In this document: positions 51,930-58,963 of the stretch, one piece after another
Numbering within the stretch: position 1 is the stretch's first letter
Layout: each line of letters opens with the position of its first letter
Assembly (NCBI GenBank): GCA_050633625.1
Contig: JBOEGW010000004.1
Coordinates: 310,001 to 374,000, forward strand
Length of the DNA stretch: 64,000 nt
Source of the DNA: JBOEGW01 sp050633625
Lineage (GTDB): Bacteria > Pseudomonadota > Alphaproteobacteria > Rhodobacterales > Rhodobacteraceae
Direction: 5' to 3'
The notes under the pieces: generated by a model
What the model saw: the letters and a program-made list of their open reading frames with translations, nothing else
Told to the model about the DNA's origin: nothing
Database searches by the model: none
Program-made: the position numbers and the translations under genes

Positions 51930-53588
51930 GTGACCAAGGTGATCGATTTTCAAACTGACCCCTCCAAATACCGCCATTGGCGGGTGGAATATGACGGCCC
52001 CGTAGCGACAGTGTTTATGGACGTCGATGAAAACGGCGGGCTGTTTGACGGCTATCAGCTCAAACTCAACTCCTATGATTTGGGCGTTGATATTGAATTA
52101 TCAGATGTAACACAGCGGATGCGGTTTGAGCATCCTGAGGTGAAGACCGTTGTGATGCGCTCTGGCAAGGACAATGTGTTTTGTGCCGGGGCCAATATCC
52201 GCATGCTTGGTGGCGCGCCGCACAGTCATAAGGTCAACTTTTGTAAGTTCACAAATGAGACCCGCAACACCTTTGAAGCCGCCGAAGACGACAGCGGTCA
52301 GAAATGGATCGCCGCCATCAAAGGGGCTTGCGCGGGCGGTGGGTATGAGCTGGCGCTGGCGTGTAATCACATCATGCTAACCGACGACAGCACCTCGAAT
52401 GTGGCCCTGCCAGAAGTGCCTCTCCTGGCAGTTTTGCCGGGCACGGGTGGGCTGACGCGGGTGACGGACAAGCGCAAAGTGCGCCGGGATCGCGCCGATA
52501 TTTTCTGCTCCATTGAGGAGGGCGTCAAAGGCAAACGTGCCGTGGATTGGCGGCTTGTTGACGAAACAGTCCCCAACTCGAAATTCGATGCCGTGGTGGC
52601 TGAACGCGCCGCCGAATTCGCGGCGAAATCCACCAAAGCGGACGTGGAAAAGGGCATCACTCTGACGCCGCTTAGTCGCAATTTTGATGAGGCGGGCGTG
52701 CACTATTCGCTCGTGGATGTGACAATCGACCGCGCGGCGGGCAAGGCGGATATCATGCTGTCTGGCCCTGACGCAGAGGCGCCAAGCACCATGGCAGAGG
52801 TGGAAGCGCTTGGCGCGGACTTCTACCTGCTCAAGCTGGCGCGTGAGTTGGATGACGCGGTCTTGCACATGCGCCTCAACGAGATGGAAATCGGCCTGTG
52901 GTCGATCCGCTCGCAAGGCGATCCAGAGGCCGTTTTGGCCCATGAAGCCCTGCTCAATGCGCATGCCGATCACTGGTTGGCGAATGAGATTTTGAAGTAT
53001 TGGAAGCGCGTTCTCAAACGGGTTGATGTGACTTCGCGCTCGCTTGTGGCGCTGGTGGAGCACGGATCGTGTTTTGCGGGTGTTCTTGCTGAGCTTCTGT
53101 TTGCTGTGGATCGCAGCTACATGATGGAAGACGAATTCGAAGGTGACAATCGCCCGATTGCGACCATCACCTTGAGCGAGAGCAACTTCGGTCAATACCC
53201 AATGTCCAACGATATATCGCGCTTGGATACGCGCTTTCTGGGCACCCCAGAGGACGTGGACAGCCTGAAGGGCAAAATCGGAACGCCGCTTGAAGCTGCA
53301 GAGGCGGATGAGCTTGGGCTTGTCACTTATATTCTGGACGATATCGACTGGGAGGACGAGATCCGTATCTTCATGGAGGAGCGCGCCTCCTTTAGCCCCG
53401 ATGCGATGACAGGCATGGAAGCGAACCTTCGATTTGCCGGGCCAGAAACCATGGAAACACGCATCTTTGGCCGCCTAACGGCTTGGCAAAACTGGATTTT
53501 CATCCGCCCGAACGCAACCGGACCAGACGGCGCTTTGCAGCGTTACGGCACGGGTGTGCGCGGCGACTACAACATGGAACGCGTTTAA
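51930..53588 (+). CDS. boxC: 2,3-epoxybenzoyl-CoA dihydrolase (benzoyl-CoA-dihydrodiol lyase)
   Basis: BoxC opens the 2,3-epoxide of benzoyl-CoA with loss of formate in the aerobic box pathway. The 552-residue protein is a long crotonase relative: VFCAGANIRMLGGAPHSHKV and GACAGGGYELALACNHI form the CoA and oxyanion site, and LAVLPGTGGLTRVTDKR is characteristic. The GTG at 51930 is chosen because AAGGAGAG precedes it; an ATG at 51861 would begin inside the operator and before that site. boxB follows after 20 bp. Confidence 0.95.
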   Translation: MTKVIDFQTDPSKYRHWRVEYDGPVATVFMDVDENGGLFDGYQLKLNSYDLGVDIELSDVTQRMRFEHPEVKTVVMRSGKDNVFCAGANIRMLGGAPHSHKVNFCKFTNETRNTFEAAEDDSGQKWIAAIKGACAGGGYELALACNHIMLTDDSTSNVALPEVPLLAVLPGTGGLTRVTDKRKVRRDRADIFCSIEEGVKGKRAVDWRLVDETVPNSKFDAVVAERAAEFAAKSTKADVEKGITLTPLSRNFDEAGVHYSLVDVTIDRAAGKADIMLSGPDAEAPSTMAEVEALGADFYLLKLARELDDAVLHMRLNEMEIGLWSIRSQGDPEAVLAHEALLNAHADHWLANEILKYWKRVLKRVDVTSRSLVALVEHGSCFAGVLAELLFAVDRSYMMEDEFEGDNRPIATITLSESNFGQYPMSNDISRLDTRFLGTPEDVDSLKGKIGTPLEAAEADELGLVTYILDDIDWEDEIRIFMEERASFSPDAMTGMEANLRFAGPETMETRIFGRLTAWQNWIFIRPNATGPDGALQRYGTGVRGDYNMERV

Positions 53589-53608
53589 GCGCGGCTTGGA
53601 GGAATACA

Positions 53609-55060
53609 ATGATCGACCTCATTAACGTCAGCTATGATACTCAAATCCCCAACAACGTAGGTCTCTCGTCAGATCGTCGCGTGCTTAAGGCGTTGGAAAA
53701 ATGGCACCCGGGCTACATCAACTGGTGGTCTGATTTGATCCCGGAGAAATTCCAGAAATCTGAGGTATACCTGCGCACCGCCGTGTCGGTTGACCCGAAA
53801 GGCTGGGCCAAGTTCGATTACGTGAATATGCCCGAATATCGCTGGGGAATTTTGCTCGCACCTGAGGTTGAGGGGCGCACAATTCCCTGCGGTGAGCATA
53901 AAGGCGAGCCTGCTTGGCAAGAGGTGCCGGGTGAATATCGCAACATGCTCAAACGCTTGATCGTGATCCAGGGCGACACCGAGCCAGCATCGGTCGAACA
54001 GCAGCGTTTCCTGGGCCTCACAGCGCCTTCATTGTATGACATGCGCAATCTGTTTCAGGTCAACGTCGAGGAAGGCCGCCACCTCTGGGCGATGGTGTAC
54101 CTCTTGCAAAAGTACTTTGGTCGGGACGGTCGTGAGGAGGCCGATGACCTGTTGCGCCGCTCCTCCGGCTCCGAGGAAGCCCCCCGTATGTTGGGCGCGT
54201 TCAATGAGGAAACGCCAGATTGGTTGTCGTTCTTCATGTTCACCTATTTCACCGATCGCGATGGCAAAATGCAGCTCGAAAGCCTCGCACAATCCGGTTT
54301 CGATCCGCTGTCACGCACCTGCCGCTTCATGTTGACCGAGGAAGCACACCACATGTTTGTGGGTGAAACGGGCGTTGGCCGCGTTGTCGAGAAAACCTGT
54401 CAGGTGATGCGCGAAAATGGCATCGAAGACCCTTATGACATCGACAAAATCCGCTCATATGGCGTGATCGATCTGCCAACGATCCAGAAAAAGCTCAACC
54501 TGCACTATACTCTGTCGCTCGATCTTTTCGGCCAAGAGGTGTCCACCAACGCCGCCAACGCGTTCAACTCCGGCGTCAAAGGCCGCTATATGGAGCACCG
54601 GATTGATGACGATCACATGCTCAAGAACGACACCTATACGGTCTGGGACATGGAAGACGGAAAAGTCGTGCAAAAGGAAGTACCGGCTTTGACGGCGATC
54701 AACATGCGCCTGCGGGATGATTATACGCGCGATGCGTCAGGTGGTGTTGGCCGTTGGAACAAAATCATCGAAAAGGCCGGAGTGAGCTTTGAGCTGAAGT
54801 TGCCGCATGAGAGCTTTAATCGTCAAATCGGTGTCTTCGCGGGCCACAACTTCAACCCGGACGGCGTGCTTGTCTCCGGCGCTGAGTATGACAAAGGACA
54901 GCTGGAATGGCTGCCGACCCATGCGGATGGCGATTACATTTCGTCCCTCATGATCCCGGTCACGGAACCTGGCAAATACGCAAGCTGGATTGCCGCGCCC
55001 AAAGTGGGCATCGACAATAAGCCGGGCGATTTCGAATACGTCAAACTTCACATGGCGTAG
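53609..55060 (+). CDS. boxB: Benzoyl-CoA 2,3-epoxidase, oxygenase subunit
   Basis: BoxB is the di-iron oxygenase that makes 2,3-epoxybenzoyl-CoA with O2 and electrons from BoxA. The 483-residue protein has the metal ligands in order: Glu125, Glu155 and His158 (VNVEEGRHLW), Asp216, Glu245 and His248 (MLTEEAHHMF). The spacing equals that described for the known BoxB. The ATG at 53609 follows TTGGAGGA; a longer frame overlaps boxC and is not used. Confidence 0.96.
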   Translation: MIDLINVSYDTQIPNNVGLSSDRRVLKALEKWHPGYINWWSDLIPEKFQKSEVYLRTAVSVDPKGWAKFDYVNMPEYRWGILLAPEVEGRTIPCGEHKGEPAWQEVPGEYRNMLKRLIVIQGDTEPASVEQQRFLGLTAPSLYDMRNLFQVNVEEGRHLWAMVYLLQKYFGRDGREEADDLLRRSSGSEEAPRMLGAFNEETPDWLSFFMFTYFTDRDGKMQLESLAQSGFDPLSRTCRFMLTEEAHHMFVGETGVGRVVEKTCQVMRENGIEDPYDIDKIRSYGVIDLPTIQKKLNLHYTLSLDLFGQEVSTNAANAFNSGVKGRYMEHRIDDDHMLKNDTYTVWDMEDGKVVQKEVPALTAINMRLRDDYTRDASGGVGRWNKIIEKAGVSFELKLPHESFNRQIGVFAGHNFNPDGVLVSGAEYDKGQLEWLPTHADGDYISSLMIPVTEPGKYASWIAAPKVGIDNKPGDFEYVKLHMA

Positions 55061-55121
55061 GCGATCTGCGTTTGATCAAAGGCAGGGGGTGCGCCTCCTG
55101 CCAATCCCAAAGGAGTGACCC

Positions 55122-55292
55122 ATGCAAGCCAAACGCATCGCCGGATATGCCCCGCAAACCGAGACCCTTGCGCGCGATGTGACGGCGCTCAAAGCGGGCT
55201 GTGTCGGGTGCTCAGATTGCAAGGGGCTGTGCCAAGAACTCATCGATGCGATGCTCGTACCGGGACTCGTTTTGAAAGGAAAAGACGCGTGA
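55122..55292 (+). CDS. 56-residue CX2CX2CX3C (Fe-S-type) protein between boxB and boxA
   Basis: A short frame starts MQAKRIAGYAPQ, contains CVGCSDCKGLC (Cys27, 30, 33, 37) and ends at a TGA that overlaps the boxA GTG. The ribosome binding site AAAGGAG lies 6 nt before the ATG, the best in the neighbourhood. The cysteine spacing is that of a [4Fe-4S] ferredoxin, but only one motif is present and the usual proline after the last cysteine is glutamine. The four-base overlap shows translation coupling with the reductase. I know of no described function for such a protein in the box pathway. Confidence 0.8.
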   Translation: MQAKRIAGYAPQTETLARDVTALKAGCVGCSDCKGLCQELIDAMLVPGLVLKGKDA

Positions 55293-56482
55293 ACAAGCCG
55301 CTCAAACAGCATCTCATTGATCCCGAAATTTGCATTCGCTGTTACACCTGTGAAATGACCTGCCCGGTTGAGGCGATCGTTCATAACGATGACAATGTGG
55401 TGGTGGACGCCGAGAAATGTAACTTCTGTATGGACTGTATTCCGGTCTGCCCAACCGGCTCTATTGATGAATGGCGTGTGGTGCAAACCCCTTATTCCCT
55501 TGATGAACAATACGCATGGGAAGACTTGCCAGCACAAGAAGAACTGTCTGACGCCGGGGAGGCGGATGGCGGGTTAGAGGCGCTTGACGATGCGATGGCG
55601 GCCCTGTTGGCTGAGGCGCATTCGGGCGCTGGCGGCAAGGCAAAAGCGCCAGCAACAGCGTCAAAACCAACGATCAACCTTTATAATCTGGGCAAACCCG
55701 CAACCGCCACGGTGCAGGGCAATTATCGCCTCACCGATGCCGCCTCAGACGCGGATGTGCGCCATATTATTCTTGATTTTGGCGGCCAGCCGATGCCGGT
55801 TTTGGAGGGTCAAAGCATCGGAATTTTGCCGCCGGGCGAAGATGCCAACGGCCAGCCACATTTGCCCCGGCTTTATTCAGTGTCCAGCCCCCGTGATGGC
55901 GAGCGCCCAAACTTTAACAACCTCTCTTTGACTGTGAAGCGAGAGGAAAACGGGCTTTGCTCAAACTATGTTTGTGATCTGAAGCCGGGCGATGAAGTCA
56001 AAGTCACTGGCCCGTTTGGCGCAACCTTCTTGCTGCCCTCGGACGGCGAGGCGGAACTCTTGATGATTTGCACCGGCACCGGATCGGCACCGTTTCGCGG
56101 CTTTACGATGCGCCGCCAGCGCGAAATGCCCTCCATCGCGGAGAAATTGACCCTCGTGTTTGGCGCGCGCCGCCCGGCCGAACTGCCGTATTTCGGCCCG
56201 CTCGGCAAAGTGCCAGAACGGTTCTTGCGCAAGATCTTCGCCTTTTCCCGCCTTGAGGGAGAGCCGAAGCACTACGTCCAAGACAAGCTGCGCGAGGATG
56301 CTGAAAACATCGGCGCTCTGCTCACCAACCCGAAGGCCTATATCTATATTTGTGGGCTCAAAGAGATGGAACACGGGGTTGAGGCGGCTTTGTCGGATAT
56401 TGCGCGCGCGCTTGGGCTTGAGTGGACTGCGGTGCGCGATGCCATGCGCGAAGATGGTCGGTATCACGTCGAGACCTATTAA
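55289..56482 (+). CDS. boxA: Benzoyl-CoA 2,3-epoxidase, reductase subunit
   Basis: BoxA moves electrons from NADPH through FAD and two [4Fe-4S] clusters to BoxB. The 397-residue protein begins with two ferredoxin motifs, CIRCYTCEMTCP (Cys15, 18, 21, 25) and CNFCMDCIPVCP (Cys44, 47, 50, 54), then an Ala-rich linker (about 85-130), then a ferredoxin-NADP reductase module with RLYSVSSPRDGE and ICTGTGSAPFRGF. The GTG at 55289 follows AAAGGA; the frame upstream of it is the other-frame image of the 56-residue gene. Confidence 0.95.
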   Translation: MNKPLKQHLIDPEICIRCYTCEMTCPVEAIVHNDDNVVVDAEKCNFCMDCIPVCPTGSIDEWRVVQTPYSLDEQYAWEDLPAQEELSDAGEADGGLEALDDAMAALLAEAHSGAGGKAKAPATASKPTINLYNLGKPATATVQGNYRLTDAASDADVRHIILDFGGQPMPVLEGQSIGILPPGEDANGQPHLPRLYSVSSPRDGERPNFNNLSLTVKREENGLCSNYVCDLKPGDEVKVTGPFGATFLLPSDGEAELLMICTGTGSAPFRGFTMRRQREMPSIAEKLTLVFGARRPAELPYFGPLGKVPERFLRKIFAFSRLEGEPKHYVQDKLREDAENIGALLTNPKAYIYICGLKEMEHGVEAALSDIARALGLEWTAVRDAMREDGRYHVETY

Positions 56483-56902
56483 ATGAGCAAGGCATTTACC
56501 CACGAAATCCGCGTGACATGGGGCGATTGTGACCCCGCCAAAATCGTCTATACCGCGCGCATTCCGTGGTTCGCGCTCGATGCGATTAACGGGTGGTGGG
56601 AACATCATTTGGGGGGTGATGGGTGGTTTCAAATGGAAATTGACCGCAACATCGGCACCCCCTTTGTGCATATGTCGCTCGATTTCCGCAGCCCCATCAC
56701 GCCGCGTCACAGGCTCATCTGCGAGGTCTGGCCGCAAAAACTCGGTGAGACATCCATCACGTTTCGCGTTGTAGGAAGGCAAGGTGGAACGCTTTGTTTT
56801 GAAGGCACTTTTGTTTGTGTTTTCACGGTTGCTGACAGGTTTGAAGCGCAAGCCGCGCCACCCGATATTCGCGCGCTCGTGACGCCGCTTTTGCGGGTGT
56901 AA
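56483..56902 (+). CDS. Acyl-CoA thioesterase (4HBT-like)
   Basis: The 139-residue hot-dog protein has the 4-hydroxybenzoyl-CoA thioesterase pattern RVTWGDCDPAKIVYTARIPW, with Asp17 as the likely catalytic residue. It starts directly after the boxA stop. In box clusters such enzymes are thought to free CoA from benzoyl-CoA or dead-end esters when flux stalls. That role is inferred from context. Confidence 0.87.
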   Translation: MSKAFTHEIRVTWGDCDPAKIVYTARIPWFALDAINGWWEHHLGGDGWFQMEIDRNIGTPFVHMSLDFRSPITPRHRLICEVWPQKLGETSITFRVVGRQGGTLCFEGTFVCVFTVADRFEAQAAPPDIRALVTPLLRV

Positions 56903-56976
56903 CCAAAAATATGCATTATATCCCGCGCAAGCGGCGCTTTTCCTTTGCGCCTCTTGCGTGGCTGCCCTAAAAATTA

Positions 56977-56990
56977 TGCAGTATTGAGCA
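56977..56990. promoter_or_regulatory. BoxR-type site before boxR
   Basis: TGCA-GTATTG-AGCA keeps both half-sites of the motif with one change, 10 bp before the boxR ATG. A further half-site TGCATTATAT lies at 56912-56921. This placement suggests autoregulation. Confidence 0.5.
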
Positions 56991-57000
56991 CAGGGGCGGT

Positions 57001-57915
57001 ATGGCTGAGATCACGAATTTTAAGGGCGAAGCGAAGTCTAAATCCTCGGAAAGCTACGCCGATCAGCGCGTGAATGAGCTGATTGCGCGGGTCGGAGAAC
57101 GCGTGCGCCATGCGCGCGACCGCAAAGGTATTCCGCGCCGCGTGCTCTCGGAGAAATCCGGGGTGTCGCCGCGGTACTTGGCGCAGCTTGAGGCCGGGGA
57201 GGGCAATATCTCCATCGGGCTTTTGGAGCGGGTTGCTGTGGCGCTTGATCACAAGATCGAGTGGCTCGTGGGCGAAGACGATCCTTGGTCCTCTGATGCT
57301 TTGCGCGTTGCGGATTCCTTTCGTTCAGCGAATGCGGATGTGCAGGCGGCGGTGATGCGTGCGCTGACGCCAGAACCCGTTGAGAAACGTAGAGCGCACC
57401 GGATTTGTCTCGTTGGGTTGCGCGGTGCTGGGAAATCCACCCTTGGCCGCATGGCGGGTGCGCGGCTTGGTATTCCCTTCGTGGAACTCAACCGCGAGAT
57501 CGAAGAACAATCCGGGATGCCGGTGGATGAGGTCATGGCGCTTTATGGTCAGGAAGGCTATCGCCGCCTTGAAACGCAGGCGGTGAGCCGGGTGATTTCG
57601 ACGCATGACACGATGATTTTGGCAGTTGCCGGGGGCATTGTCGCGGAACCGGGCACCTACAACAGCTTGCTTGGGAATTTTCATACGGTTTGGGTGAAGG
57701 CCAGCCCATCGGAACATATGGCGCGCGTGCGTGAGCAGGGCGATGAACGGCCCATGGCGGGTAATCCTGAGGCGATGGAGCAGCTCAAATCCATTTTGGA
57801 GTCGCGCGAGCCGCTCTATGATAAGGCGCTGGCAAAGCTTGATACCTCAGGCAAGACAGAAGGCGAGAGCCTTGATGAATTGATGGCCTTGATTAAGGCG
57901 CGCAAATTCCTCTGA
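57001..57915 (+). CDS. boxR: Benzoyl-CoA-responsive regulator BoxR (XRE plus shikimate kinase-like domain)
   Basis: BoxR/BzdR proteins join an XRE-type DNA-binding domain to a shikimate kinase-like domain that senses benzoyl-CoA. Here residues about 30-85 form the helix-turn-helix (RVRHARDRKGIPRRVLSEKS, SPRYLAQLEAGEGNIS) and the second domain begins near 135 with the P-loop GLRGAGKSTLGRMAG. Length (304) is typical. It closes the box region, and operators of the expected type lie before four transcription units in the region, including its own. Confidence 0.95.
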   Translation: MAEITNFKGEAKSKSSESYADQRVNELIARVGERVRHARDRKGIPRRVLSEKSGVSPRYLAQLEAGEGNISIGLLERVAVALDHKIEWLVGEDDPWSSDALRVADSFRSANADVQAAVMRALTPEPVEKRRAHRICLVGLRGAGKSTLGRMAGARLGIPFVELNREIEEQSGMPVDEVMALYGQEGYRRLETQAVSRVISTHDTMILAVAGGIVAEPGTYNSLLGNFHTVWVKASPSEHMARVREQGDERPMAGNPEAMEQLKSILESREPLYDKALAKLDTSGKTEGESLDELMALIKARKFL

Positions 57916-57939
57916 TATGCCGGTGCGAAAGGGGGCATA

Positions 57940-58000
57940 AGGGGGCGCTGCCCCCTCTGACTGCGTCATTCACCCCCGAGGTATTTTGAAACCAAAGAAG
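57940..58000 (+). repeat. Intergenic hairpin plus TATTT-GAA element, copy C
   Basis: AGGGGGC-GCT-GCCCCCT (57940-57956) is a perfect 7-bp stem; at 57973-58000 CCCCCGAGGTATTTTGAAAC and CAAAGAAG follow. The latter is almost identical to copy B. It lies between convergent boxR and the deacylase gene and may end boxR transcription. Confidence 0.7.
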
Positions 58001-58006
58001 GGGCGG

Positions 58007-58930
58007 CTAACCCAAGAGCACATTGATGTGTTTGACGACGGAGCGCGCCAGCACCGCCGGTTCATAGCCGCCTTCCAGCATGGAGAGGATGCGGCCTTTG
58101 GCGTGTTTTTGGGCGATCATGACCAGTTCGCGCGTGACCCAGATATAGTCGTCATCGGTCAGTTGGGTGGCGGACATGTCATCGGCAATGTGAGCGTCAA
58201 AGCCCGCCGAGATGAACAGGAATTCGGGCTTGAAGGCCTCTAGGTGGGGCAGCCAATGGGCGCTGACGGCCTCGCGAAACTCTTTTGATCCAGCGCCTGC
58301 GGATAAGGGGACATCGACGAGGTTTTCGGTTTCTTTTTCGTGGCCTGTAAAGGGATAGAACGGGTGTTGGAAAGAGGAGCAAAACAGCACGCGCGGCTCA
58401 GTGCGAAAGATGTCTTCGGTGCCATTGCCGTGGTGGACGTCAAAATCAACAATCGCCACGCGCGAAAGGCCATGCGCCGTGAGGGCATGGGCCGCTGCCA
58501 CTGCCACGTTGTTGAACAGACAAAACCCCATTGCCTTGTTGTGTTCGGCATGATGTCCGGGCGGGCGCACGGCGCAAAAAACCGGCCCGGCCTCGCCGCG
58601 CATGATGAGATCGACGCCCAAAACCCCAGCGCCTGCCGCGCGTTCGGCTGCGCGCAATGTGCCTGGGCTCATCACAGTATCGCCATCGACTTCAATGGAT
58701 TTCATGCCCGCGCCGGGCGCAATCGCATAGACGCGATCGAGGTACTCTGAGTGATGCACGCGTTCGAGCTCTGCGCGGCTGACCCTTGGCGCATCAAAGT
58801 GGCGCAACACGTAATCCATGCCCGATGAAATCAGTTGATTATTGATCGCGGTCAGCCGTTGCGCCGTTTCGGGGTGCAGCGCGCCCGCGTCATGATCCAT
58901 GCACTCAGGGTGCGAAATAAATCCCAGCAT
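58007..58930 (-). CDS. Histone deacetylase family protein (lysine deacylase-like)
   Basis: The 307-residue zinc enzyme has the class II HDAC pattern: RPPGHHAEHNKAMGFCLFNN with the catalytic His pair, VDFDVHHGNGTED with zinc ligands Asp and His, SAGFDAHIADDM with the second Asp, and EGGYEP near the end. Bacterial members deacylate lysines (AcuC, LdaA) or acetylpolyamines. It is followed upstream on the same strand by the acetyltransferase-fused gene, 33 bp away, which makes a role in reversible protein acylation attractive. Confidence 0.88.
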   Translation of the reverse strand: MLGFISHPECMDHDAGALHPETAQRLTAINNQLISSGMDYVLRHFDAPRVSRAELERVHHSEYLDRVYAIAPGAGMKSIEVDGDTVMSPGTLRAAERAAGAGVLGVDLIMRGEAGPVFCAVRPPGHHAEHNKAMGFCLFNNVAVAAAHALTAHGLSRVAIVDFDVHHGNGTEDIFRTEPRVLFCSSFQHPFYPFTGHEKETENLVDVPLSAGAGSKEFREAVSAHWLPHLEAFKPEFLFISAGFDAHIADDMSATQLTDDDYIWVTRELVMIAQKHAKGRILSMLEGGYEPAVLARSVVKHINVLLG

Positions 58931-58963
58931 ATGTCCTCCTCCCAGTCAGCGCCGCCATGCGCC

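Noticed and set aside
53483..53608. Extended N-terminus for BoxB overlapping boxC
   Set aside because: The added residues are Arg-rich and unlike BoxB; the ATG at 53609 has a GGAGG site and the standard MIDLINV start.
55115..55288. Extended N-terminus for BoxA
   Set aside because: The extra 58 codons are a different frame of the 56-residue cysteine gene, are Arg/Cys-rich without homology, and the GTG at 55289 has its own ribosome binding site next to the first ferredoxin motif.
38868..57915. tRNA-Ser as the attachment site of a genomic island carrying the aromatic genes
   Set aside because: The tRNA 3' end faces away from the aromatic genes, and I saw no integrase or repeated tRNA end on the far side.
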